Assembly (NCBI GenBank): GCA_023974075.1
Contig: CM043788.1
Span: forward strand, 18,003,928-18,067,927
Reading direction: 5' to 3'
Length of the DNA: 64,000 nucleotides
Source: Chaenocephalus aceratus
Lineage: Eukaryota > Chordata > Actinopteri > Perciformes > Channichthyidae
In this document: positions 54,801-64,000 of the stretch, in pieces
Layout of the letters: every line of letters begins with the position of its first letter
Position numbering within the stretch: position 1 is the first letter of the stretch
The notes under the pieces: generated by a model
The model's input: only the letters and a program-made list of their open reading frames with translations
What the model was told of the DNA's origin: nothing
The model's database searches: none
Position numbers and translations under genes: made by a program

Positions 54801-57800
54801 ACATCCGGCACTAAACTGTTTTATTGTAGAGATCACTTAGTATCTTCTTGACTTTTTATATTCTATATTTCTATCATTGACCTTCTACTTTCCCCCTATG
54901 AAAGTATGTACTCTTAATATTGTTTTAATCAAATAACATTATTCAACAAAAATAATTCAATAACATGCTTTAACCACTAGGCGGTGCACACAAGGTACAC
55001 ACAGCATACTAATAATAACTTTGTATTATTAGTGTAGACACTTATGTATGTATAACATCTGAAGATGTGTAGTTTTATTCATGTTTTTACATAATTTTAC
55101 AGGATATTGCTATACTATTTCTCTTGTTTTACTTCTACACATTAATATCTGATTTGTAAAACATCACAGACAGAAAGGCATATCCGTCATTTAATGGTAA
55201 GCTATTGAAATTGTGATTCCATAGATGTGTCTCCCATCATCCAAATCCCCTGACTATTCTCTCAACTCAGTATTTACATTCTTATATTCAAAGAAAATCA
55301 GTAATATCTTTAAAAACTATAAGTCCTTTTCTATCAGCTGTGCACCGTTATGGTGTAAATGTAACCTATATACCAATTGGATCAAATATAAAAGTCAGCC
55401 GAATTACTATTGATACTGCAAGGAGACGTATTTTGTGAAAAGAAATTGAAGATGTTGTTTAATTGTTGATATATTTATGATCCACGTCAAGTATTCAGTT
55501 TTGGCAGCAGTTCTCCTGTTTGTCCAGAAGTCTTCTCATCAGGGCTCTATAAATAAAGAACTACGGCAGATGTGTAATATTTAATGCAGCCGAACCGTGT
55601 ATTACAATGCCTTTATGTGATGACTTCCAAAGAGAAAAGCAAGAACACTCTGAATTAGGTATTATTTTATTTTTCGTTGTCGGATATCATATCTTATTAA
55701 CACCATATCCCAGCGTGCATTGCGGCTAAAACATCCAATCAACGAGCTTCAAGCTGAGGATCTTGGGTAATCAGTTTAGTGGGTTTGTGGTGTGTATCGC
55801 TCGAAATGTCCCGTCTGTTTCCGGTGACTTTATTTACGGCTAAAAAGCCCAAGATTATAGAATTAAATGAATAAATAAAAACAAGGATAATTGTGTGTTA
55901 TTGTTGAGTAAATAACAGTGTGTTATTTAGAAAATAATAACAAATTAGAAGGAAAAGATTTGAAAGAATACAGATTTCAGTATTTTGAGGCTCTAAGCCC
56001 CATTTATTTTCCTCAAAGACGACAAAAAAGTCCGACATTATACGATTTAAAATAAAAACAAATAAATAAAAAGATAAAACACTGGCATGTAATTTACGTT
56101 AGAATAAATAGAATGGTTTTGAATAATAGATGAGAGTAAAATCTAAGTCACTTTACAGCCCCGCCCACTTTTGGGAAAACAAACGCTGTCATTTCAACGG
56201 CGATCAAGCCTGAAGCCACAGAGCTCTTCTGTTACTGTCCTTTCTTCTTAGAGGAAGTACAGAAACACGTAACTCTGGATTTGTTTTAATGTTTGAGGTG
56301 CAATAAACGACACAGCAGCTTGTTGGCATGTTAAAAACTATTATTTTCTGGCGAAATGACAGCCTCGCCTACTGATTTTAATTTAACCATATATCGAGCC
56401 CGATTCTCGATTTCAAAGGTGTGCTCTAAAATGATATTTATAAATAACTATTATCATTATTATAAGCAAGACAATAAATGGCAAAGATATCTAGAAAATA
56501 AACGTATTTAAGATACGTTCATAACAAACGTAACGTGGAAGAAAATATGCTTCTAGAAGATATGTAGAAAATAAACATATTTGAGATACGTTCATAACGA
56601 ACGTAACGTGGGAGAAAATAAGTTTCTAGCTAAACGTAATTGAGAATGCAGTTTAGTTCTGTGGGAACGTAATTTTTAGGAGACAGGGTTGGTTAGGAAG
56701 ATATGAAAACACAACCTAGAAATGGATCCCCAGAATTAACAATACTATACAACCTTTTGACTAAATAATAAATACGATGTATACCTCTGTCTGCACCATG
56801 GCCGGCCTCTGTGTTCGGAGCATCTTGACGGTCTGGAAGAGGTCGACCGCTCCTTCGTACCTCATCCTCTCCAGGATGATGCTCAGGGTGATGAACACAC
56901 CAGTCCGCCCAACACCAGCACTGGTGGACAGGCACATCAGCAACACAACACATTATGCTATTGATTGAGACAACAATAAATACAAAAACAAGATGACTTT
57001 GTCAAGTGATTGAATTAGAAAAATATCTTAATAAATATTCCGCATTAACAGGATCACTTATGTCAAGAGGGGGAAGATGTTTCTTTATTTGATTGTTTTT
57101 GCTCTTGTTGCATGTTTCTTCCTTTCTGGGCCACCGTACATTTCTGTGTCTGGTCCCTGCATGTATCTAGGGATTTGTTCACATGTTCTTCAAGTGGTAA
57201 TTCATAACAAAGAACAGAAAAAAGCCTTTTGTGCATTTGTAAAACTAACAGGATACAAATATAAGTTGATTGACAGCGGCCCTAGAAAAGCCAATACATG
57301 TAATTACATTTTAGAATGAGAGGTTACCTGCAGTGCACAGTAATTGGTCCATCTTGTCCAAATTGCTCTTTTGTTTTATGGACTTGGCCGATGAAGTCGA
57401 TAAAGCCCTCCCCAGTTTTTGGCACTCCTTGCTCTGGCCAGTCAGTGAACTGGAACTGCCTGATAGTCCTGGACTGACCGTCCTGAGGAACACACAGGAG
57501 GACATGGAGACAGACTATGTCAGTAACTCACAGTCTACATCCTCCTCCAGGGGAGGCTGTATACAACAGCTACAATTTCCATATCTGTCTTCTTAAAGGT
57601 CACCTATTATGAAAAATCCACTTTTTCATGTCTTTTATACATCAACATGTATGTGTAAAGAGATTCTGAAAGTTCTGAAAGATGTATGTGTAAAGAGATT
57701 CTGAAAGTTTCAGGAAAAAAGACCCCCTCTCTTTTTGTCCTGATCCATTTCTATAAAAACTTGTCTGAAAATGAGCTGATCAGATTTTGGCCACTTTATG

Positions 57801-60800
57801 ATGTCATAACGATTGTTTTGGCTTGTGTAACCATTAGCCAATCACCAACCAAGGTAACCCACCCCCATCTTATCACCTGAATCTCCTCCTAGAGCTATTT
57901 TTATCAAATATCTTACAGATAGGGGGAGGGGCTCCTTATTTTCATCTAAAGTAAAAGAGAGAGAGAATCAGCACTTTTGAAACAGGGCTGAAACAGAGGG
58001 GATTATGGGATGCTGCTTGCTGCTTGGTGGTCTGTTTGGTGTTTGGAGCCAAACACTTCAGAGACATGTTTTGTATATATCTGAGACCTATAATATATTG
58101 ATGAAAAACAGTATAATAGGGGACCTTTAAGTAAAGTTGAGAGAAAAGAAACAAGGAAAAAAAGAACTCAAATAATTAGACACAGATTGGAAGAAAATGA
58201 AAGAAATGCAGCAAGAATCAACTTCTGTAAAAGCAGCGCTCTATGTGGCAGTAATGCCCGTTCCAATTAAAAGGATCTGAGCTGAAGCCAGGTTCCTGCT
58301 GCTGCCTCACTCCTCACCAAAGCTCTGCTGAGGAGAACCTACCCTGGCGTCTGTGACTTTGAACTCTCTCAGGATGTACTGAGGCATGTTGTACTCAGCC
58401 ATGGGGTCCACAACAAAGTACTGGTAGCGTGCCGAGCGCTCAGCAGGCCAGTACTGATGGCACTTTTCCTACAGGATGGAGAGGAGATCACAAGTGAGGA
58501 ATGTTATTAGGATATAATCAGGACATCGGACTATGTCTTAATTTATTCAACAAGGATAATGCTTATAAAAGCATCTAAATAGAGATTATTTATGCCAGAA
58601 TTTATTTGTAGCTAATTACATACAGTTTTTACAATGGATTAGCCAACATAAAACCACTTAAATCGATAACGAGTTATTATTTGTTCTGAATATATTGGAA
58701 TATAATTAGAATGTACACACAGTACATCTTAAAAACCCTATCATTAGTGAGTAAAAACGACTTTAATATATTTAATTATAATTTAATATTGTCAGAAAAC
58801 ATCAAAGTCACCTGCACCTAAGTATGGAAATATAACTGTTAAGTGGTACTAAACATATCATAAATATTATTACCAGATTAAGACATACTTTTGATTATAC
58901 ATGAAATTAGATTTTGTACAGTATACTACCAGTATGTACAATTGAGTACACTTCTCCACGAAGTTAAAACAGATAGATGTATTTTATATCCCCCCAAAAG
59001 ATCATGGTCAATCGTGATAAAAAAAAAAAATTGAACCAAATTATAATTAAAACTAACTTAATTTTCAAATGTAATCACATTTGTATATCTTGTGGCTGGT
59101 TGTCCCTCTAAAAATTTATTTAATCTCACACAACTTTATTTTTTTAATCAGAAGTGTAGTATCTCTAAAATGAGTATTTAATACATATAATTTAAGGGTT
59201 TCATTTGAGTAAATTAAATGTAATGCTTTTGCATACCAAATGACACAAGATAACATAAGATATATAATAGTGATGTGTTACCCGTCCCATCTCACGGAGT
59301 TTGGTGAGCATGACGACGATGGTGGAGTTGTGTTCCCACAGCATTCTCCAGAAGTCCTCTGTGGTCTCAGACAGCGGGCCCTGCGTGGCCATGTAGGCTT
59401 TCTGCTGCCTGCAAGTGGAACAAAGACACCTCTGGGTTTAATCCACTTCATTTCCACTTTATCCCTCTTCAACCACAAAGCTTTGGTCATTGTGAAGAAT
59501 TATAGCCACCAGTCAAGTGTCATCATAAACACCTACAAACAGCTTGAATAAATACACTGCAGTTTAGTTTGTTTTGCACAGGCTGTGATTGAATTTGTTT
59601 TGTTGTTGACATGCAGTATAAACCTGCAAGAGGGGCTCCTATTGTCACCCTTTCCTCCTGCTATTTGTAAATGTTGCCAGATTTGACTAGCACCAATCTG
59701 AGCCTCCAACATGCCTAATTGTCATAGATGAGTTTTCACCATGAGTAGCCAAGCCTATTAAAAGCTGCCACTGTTGCCAAGCACCTATCAATACAATGAA
59801 CGTGACAGAATACATATGGCATCCTTATGCAGCAGTATCCTTACCATGGAATAAACTACCTGGTAGCTTTGCTGTTGAATCCATTACTTTGTGACCATTT
59901 AATTAAATGCAAACTTGGCACCATTTAAACACAACATTATCGAAAATAATAAAAGAATGAACCTTTCTGTTGGCCATCGAGGTTATTTAACTATGAATGG
60001 GGAATTCAAATACAATTTATATAGCGCTATTGATAAAAAAAACACCACAGAAATTGAGTCCATATGCATGGCCCTGTTGAGTTTCATCGTAAAGAGCCAA
60101 CAGTTGTGTTGTTGCATCCTCAAGCCCAAAAGCTTTCTTCAAAACACTTTTTCAAAGCTGCCAACTTGTTTATGGCACATTCTTGCCCTTCCTGGTGTAT
60201 TAACACCACCTATTGATCAGTGAAATACTGTCAAACTCTTCGCAGGGCTCTGTGCATATGAGTCTTTGTGCTGTGAAAAGGAAACGGGGGGCTACACCCA
60301 GAAACACATCTCTACAGCAGTTCTACTTACATATAATTACCATATCAATTAATCATGTACTTTAGTAGTGCATTTTCTTTTTTTAAACGTGCAATTAATC
60401 AAAAGATGTTAACGCAACTAACCCATAGTCCTCACACACACGTCATGCCATGACTGGGGAATGAACCTTTCTATTGTTAATATTTCAATATACACAACTC
60501 CTTTGAGTGCATTATATTTGCGCTGATATTTAAATGTTTTTACTTGCACTGAAAATGACAGATGTTCTCCCAGCTGCTCAGCAGGGCTGGGAGCTGACAG
60601 TCCCGCAGTAAAAGGATGTGCCCAGTAGGTGGCAGTGCTGAAGCGTGCAGCAGAGGAAGAGGGTAACTCCATTGTGCCTGTTCACTTGAGATCCAGTGCA
60701 GCACACATTATTTGTGTTCTGTTATCTGTGTTCATCCGTCCTCCTATTATAGGTGTGTGCCAGTGATGGCTTGCGGTTGTTTAAGGTTGGGAGTCTGGGC

Positions 60801-63468
60801 ACATGGACTATTTTCTAAATCATTAATTTAAAAGCAACAACAAACAAATATGACTTAGGAACCAACGCTAGGGTATTTTGCTGTCACTGAATTATTTAAT
60901 GAAGAGTTTATATAAGGTCAGATGTGGAAGTTTAATATGAGCATTGATTTTAAACCTCTGTGCATTCCAGCAACAAACAGCTTGCCTGTTAAAGAGCAGC
61001 CGGGAAGTCTGAGTCGAGTCGATTGGGAAAGTATTGCATGCAAAATGCAAACAGGGATCCAGTAACAGATTCTTCAGAAATTGCAACTGGCCCCCCACCC
61101 CTTAATTCTTTCCATCACTGGATCTCTCCACTCTGCATTAAGTGTGAGGTGGGGTCTTACATACTCTGTGGTTGTCACTGCTCTTTGATATTTTATTGAT
61201 ATGCTGTTCTGCCGGATCTATGAGGCAAACAAAATTGAAAAATGAGGAAGCTTCTTCTATTGGCAAGAGATTATCTTTTATTTCAGTGGATTAAGCACAG
61301 ACCTCCCACTGTTCACCAGTGGTATTCAGAATGTTGTTTTATTTTTCAGATGGACTGCTCGAGCTGAATCCTGAAGGGGATAAGAGGCCTCTAGATAAGA
61401 GAAGTCTTTTCTGAACTACCTTCCAAATTGCACAGCAGACAGAACGCACTGTGACCTGACGTCCTTTCAATGCCTCAGTGAATTTCCAATGCCTTCTCCT
61501 GGTTATTATACTGCTTTTCATCATTTCTGTTCTCCCTCACCTGTGTAATGTATCCAACCTCTGAGATCCCTGTATGTGTGTTTCCCTGAAATCTGTGTGT
61601 CTACATGCCACACATGGTTTACATCTGTGTATTGTCTTTATTATTTCTGTCAGGTGTGAATTTCAATACGGTATGTAAAAACAGAGCCCCAAGAAGTTTA
61701 AACCGTTTTAAACAAATAATGTTGCTATATCTGTGATTAAAATAATAATAAAACAAAAAAATAAAAACATTTTTAATTCAATTCGATACATTCTATTGAT
61801 GTATTCTCTGATTCGGTAATGAGATACTGGTGTAAGCCTGCAGTTTGTGGACAGGCACTGAGCTGAAGGACTACAGCTGCTGAGCTCCATACCTTGAGGT
61901 CAGTAGGAATCTCCACTAATCATCATTGTCATGTCTATCCCCCTCACCTTAATCCCCCCTAATCCACACTGTGCACTTTAAAGGCTCGGCTCAGAGACTG
62001 CTGGATCTCTCTGCATCTCGCTTCCCTATTAATTACTGCAACAGGATAACAGGACATCCCTGCCTGTTTCCCCCCTCCTTAGGGGGTGCCCAGAGGACTT
62101 CATTAGGGGCTGACACACCCACCTTCACTGCAAGTGAAAGGGGAAGTCCTGATTTATTAGCACATGCTGGTGCACTGAGAAGTATTTTCAATTACTGTTT
62201 ACAGTTTCCAAGAAGAAATGCTTCTCTCAGAGGCCTGTGATTGTCTGTTTATCTGACAACAATACGAGTGCTGACATCTAATATGTTTGGTTCTGTTATT
62301 AGAATATCAGGAAGGCTTGCTTTATGTAGCTGTCAGAAATGTGTGTTGACACCCACAGAGGCCTTTTAAATTAATTATTTGGTTTATAACAATTAGTTAA
62401 CTTCAACTTCAGTTAACATTCAAGAAAGTCACAGAGCTAGCAGCTAGCAGCTAACAGTTAACAGCTAGCAGCTAACTAACAGCTACCAGCTAATACCTAC
62501 CAGCTCAAAGTTTTCAGCTAGAACTAACTTTAATGGAATGAGGTTTAATTGATCCTAGTTTGAAGGGGTTGTTTTCGAAGCAATATATATATATGTATCA
62601 AAATAATATAATATTAATAAAATTACATTATTGATTATAGTATCTATTTCTAGAAAAAAACTATAAAATATGAAAACATTAATGGAAATTGATATTCTTC
62701 TTCTGTAATGTGCAAAACAGAATTAAAACCCAGACCAACAAAACTTGACCAAACCAAACCAAACCAATGGACTTGGTTAAACTCTGCACTACCGATATGG
62801 GTAACTACATTTTTTTGCTTTATATTCCTATTCGTTTAAGGTCCGGTTGTAATGGTTATTTAACACTAAATTGGTTTGCAATGCATTTTTCACTCATACA
62901 TTTGTAATAAACTTAAACAAAATGTCACTTTTCACGTAGGGATAAATGGATGCCTGTGGCCTGAGGCCCATGGGTGACAAATGTTTTCCGACACAGACAA
63001 GAGCAGCATTGCAAGAATATTGTTTGTTTCTCTTACATGTCACTTATCTCAAACAGGCTTGAGGAAAAACCGGAGAGGAAAAACAGGCCCTGTCAATAAC
63101 ACTAATTTGTTTAGACAACTGACACAAAAACAAGATGGTGGGCAGTGAAACAGCCTGTATATTACTGCTGACAGCTGCCAGAGAAAAGCTCCACCTACAC
63201 ATTTATTCACCAAGCACATCTTGTTACTTTTGCTATTTATTGCAGTCCTTCCTCTTTTGGTGTCACACAGTGAAATTCGCTGGACCCACCTGTATCCGTC
63301 GATGAAGCTGGCGTTGATGTAGTCTGAGCCCTCCACCCCTCTGATTGGCTGCAGGCAGACACGGGTGGACTCGAAAGGCATGATGTTCACTAGGCGGTTC
63401 TTGAATTTGTTGCATGGCAGGTTGGCACTGATGAATCTTGAGGTATGTGCTTTAGAGTTGGCCAGTTT
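51830..63468 (-). CDS. ptprf: LAR-type receptor tyrosine phosphatase F, D2 domain exons (partial gene)
   Basis: Single-pass neuronal/epithelial adhesion receptor phosphatase; only the last six coding exons are in the window: 63290-63468, 59282-59408, 58343-58468, 57328-57482, 56785-56920 and 51830-51898. All junctions are in phase. They encode most of the second intracellular phosphatase domain. KNRLVNIMP has Leu where active domains have Tyr. The WPD loop reads TDWPEQG, with Glu in place of the general-acid Asp. The signature [10 protein letters not shown] is intact. These are the known reasons LAR D2 is nearly inactive and works in regulation and docking. [22 protein letters not shown] and [17 protein letters not shown] fit PTPRF better than PTPRS or PTPRD (from memory), as does adjacency to kdm4a. 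The ectodomain and D1 lie beyond the right edge. The last intron contains a 3.9-kb inverted-repeat element. Confidence 0.93.
52025..52330 (+). mobile_element. MITE family A fragment
   Basis: Shares TAGGTTTTTGTGCATGTAAA, TGGTCTGCAA, TTGCTAACTTCCCTAACAT, GCTCTAACACATTG and GACTGGGCTCTCGTTTCAGA with 20825-21705. Lies in the last ptprf intron; ends approximate. Confidence 0.6.
52574..52630. repeat. LINE/SINE-type 3' tail with ATAAG repeats
   Basis: ATAAGATAAGATAAGATGG followed by CCTTTATTAATCCCCGTGGGGAAATT, a widespread fish retroposon tail (recognised from memory). No body of an element precedes it. Confidence 0.5.
53133..53252 (+). pseudogene. THAP zinc-finger fragment, left arm
   Basis: 40 codons from ATG to [16 protein letters not shown], then [12 protein letters not shown] and RRALWLQA. 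This matches the first half of a THAP domain (CxxxxC then a WLxAI-type helix) and stops before the second Cys/His pair. Confidence 0.7.
53656..55799. other. centre of the long-inverted-repeat element
   Basis: Holds several CCCAG/ACTACA-type motifs resembling ZNF143/THAP11 sites: ACTACCCATAATCCCCAG at about 53683, the complement of ACTACAATTCCCAGTAG at about 53881-53897, and CCCAGCGTGCATTGCGG at about 55710. Otherwise AT-rich with no recognised gene. Confidence 0.4.
56204..56329 (-). pseudogene. THAP zinc-finger fragment, right arm
   Basis: The inverted counterpart of 53133-53252: [13 protein letters not shown] to RRALWLQA and the same TGA. It has two extra codons (SN) and changed residues 2-3. 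The reading frame survives in both arms. Confidence 0.7.
56785..56920 (-). CDS. ptprf: ptprf exon (D2 signature loop)
   Basis: Completes the phosphatase signature ([11 protein letters not shown]) and encodes [20 protein letters not shown] then AMVQTE. Phase 2 in, 0 out. Its donor lies only about 95 bases from the inverted-repeat element that fills the next intron. Confidence 0.96.
57328..57482 (-). CDS. ptprf: ptprf exon (D2, pseudo-WPD loop)
   Basis: Encodes [20 protein letters not shown] and QDGPITVHC. The loop residue after WP is Glu, the substitution that cripples D2. It ends inside the HCSAG signature, split across the intron. Confidence 0.97.
57593..58130. mobile_element. TTAA-flanked MITE in ptprf intron
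   Basis: Element 57597-58126 with ends AGGTCACCTATTATG and GTATAATAGGGGACCT, directly inside TTAA on each side. A ~30-base unit (ATGTATGTGTAAAGAGATTC and following) is duplicated near the left end. Confidence 0.82.
58343..58468 (-). CDS. ptprf: ptprf exon (D2)
   Basis: Encodes [20 protein letters not shown] and [20 protein letters not shown], essentially identical to the human LAR family. 42 codons, phase 0 at both ends. Confidence 0.97.
59282..59408 (-). CDS. ptprf: ptprf exon (D2)
   Basis: Encodes [20 protein letters not shown] and [19 protein letters not shown], the classic phosphatase motif with ATQGP and MLT. Phase 2 in, 0 out. Confidence 0.96.
62433..62512. repeat. AGCTAGC/AGCTAAC-type tandem repeat
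   Basis: Imperfect 7-10-base units such as AGCTAGC, AGCTAACAG and AGCTACC over about 80 bases. Confidence 0.8.
62640..62730 (+). repeat. dispersed repeat, copy 1
   Basis: Shares GAAAAAACTA, GGAAATTGATATTCTTC and TTCTGTAATGTGCAAAACA with 63735-63815 in the same orientation. Confidence 0.6.
63290..63468 (-). CDS. ptprf: ptprf exon (start of D2)
   Basis: Encodes [39 protein letters not shown] and [15 protein letters not shown]. 59 codons plus two bases of a split Arg codon. Acceptor TCTGCAG, donor GTGGGT. Confidence 0.95.
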
Positions 63469-63734
63469 CTGCAGACAGAGAGGAGGACCATTTGTCTGTG
63501 ATGCTCTTCAGCACAGAAGTGACTGCACTGAACCTACAAGACCACAGCAAAATCTCAACTGTCCACTTTAATGTGGTGCAAGGTTGTTTAACAGCAACAG
63601 AATGAGGTTTCCTTCAATTACATTGCGATTAGTTCAAACTGTTCAAATGTAATGTTAAAGTTTACTTTTTGGCAACTTTGAATAAAGAGAGAGGTTTTCA
63701 CAGCATTATCAAATATCATGTTCAAATGTGTACA

Positions 63735-63815
63735 TATATTTATTTTTTGAAAAAACTACAAAATGCAAAGAGATCATTAGAAATTGACATTCTTCTGTAA
63801 TGTGCAAAACAAACG
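63735..63815 (+). repeat. dispersed repeat, copy 2
   Basis: Same blocks as 62640-62730, about 1.1 kb away on the other side of a ptprf exon. Confidence 0.6.
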
Positions 63816-63954
63816 TAATACGATTTAAAAAACAACGTATTTCTATTGGTAGTGTGTTTTGTGCCTGCACCACGTCTTTTTTGTCGGGTCGGGTCTTGGA
63901 AGACCGGAAGTTGTGTGGTTCATAAAAACATTTTCTTACTCAATATAAAGCCAC

Positions 63955-64000
63955 GATTATTGTTTTTATTTTAAAGTGTATAATGTCTTTTTTTGCCGTC
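63955..64000 (+). repeat. possible start of another long-inverted-repeat family copy
   Basis: The last ~45 bases (TTGTTTTTATTTTAAA, then TATAATGTC and TTTTTTTGCCGTC) resemble 53393-53438 in the left arm of the 52755-56688 element. The match is cut by the window edge. Confidence 0.35.

Larger units (their letters stand above)
52755..56688. mobile_element. long-inverted-repeat element with THAP fragments, last ptprf intron
   Basis: The arms 52755-53655 and 55800-56688 are inverted copies about 0.9 kb long with scattered differences. The tips are CCCTGTCTCCTAAAAATTAC and its complement. The arms contain sub-repeats CACGTTACGTTC...ATACGTTTATTTTCTACATA and one THAP fragment each. The 2.1-kb centre has no coding homology. 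No exact target duplication found. Superfamily unassigned; Mutator-like, P-like or foldback are possibilities. Confidence 0.85.
59409..63289. other. ptprf intron
   Basis: 3.9-kb intron with no coding homology recognised. Contains an AGCTAGC/AACAGCT tandem array at about 62433-62512 and one copy of a short dispersed repeat at 62640-62730. Confidence 0.5.

Noticed and set aside
60418..60672. 84-codon minus-strand frame in a ptprf intron
   Set aside because: No phase-compatible splice sites and no match to the LAR family.
61980..62180. Possible conserved noncoding element (TTAATTA-containing, moderately GC-balanced)
   Set aside because: Conservation cannot be judged from a single sequence, and no motif cluster supports it.

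Overview
The window looks like teleost fish nuclear DNA. It carries spliced vertebrate genes with GT/AG introns and a dense load of fish-type transposons (hAT-like elements with 8-bp target duplications, a DIRS retrotransposon, an L1-like LINE and a Tc1/mariner relic). The species cannot be named from the sequence. Three genes lie head to tail on the minus strand. From high to low coordinates they are the last six coding exons of ptprf (51830-63468), all 21 coding exons of kdm4a (20225-41446), and the first part of st3gal3 (1524-9818). This is the PTPRF-KDM4A-ST3GAL3 order of human chromosome 1p34.

Layout. 1-9.8 kb: four st3gal3 exons, with a TTAA-flanked MITE and a hAT-in-hAT nest in its introns. 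9.8-20.2 kb: intergenic, with an eroded L1-like LINE, a Tc1/mariner relic split by a solo LTR, a palindromic MITE, and the kdm4a 3' UTR. 20.2-41.5 kb: kdm4a. Its 7.4-kb intron 7 is almost entirely nested transposons (30.9-37.5 kb). 42.6-42.8 kb: candidate kdm4a promoter. 43.3-48.2 kb: a structurally near-complete DIRS element with inverted termini, an internal complementary region, a gag frame and a tyrosine-recombinase frame, but no reverse-transcriptase core. 48.4-51.8 kb: a MITE and the presumed ptprf 3' UTR. 51.8-63.5 kb: ptprf exons for the second phosphatase domain. The last ptprf intron holds a 3.9-kb element with ~0.9-kb inverted arms, each carrying a THAP zinc-finger fragment.

Roles. 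Kdm4a is a JmjC lysine demethylase with PHD and tandem Tudor reader modules. Ptprf is a LAR-type receptor phosphatase; only the catalytically weak D2 domain is visible. St3gal3 is a Golgi alpha-2,3-sialyltransferase; only its membrane anchor and stem are visible. The three share a strand and ancestral order but no operon-like control.

Points most worth checking: a one-base excess in a G8 run that breaks the kdm4a reading frame in exon 13; the DIRS derivative that keeps gag and recombinase frames without an RT; the long-inverted-repeat THAP element; and a 3.2-kb element with 50-bp inverted termini encoding a protein family I cannot assign to a named transposase.
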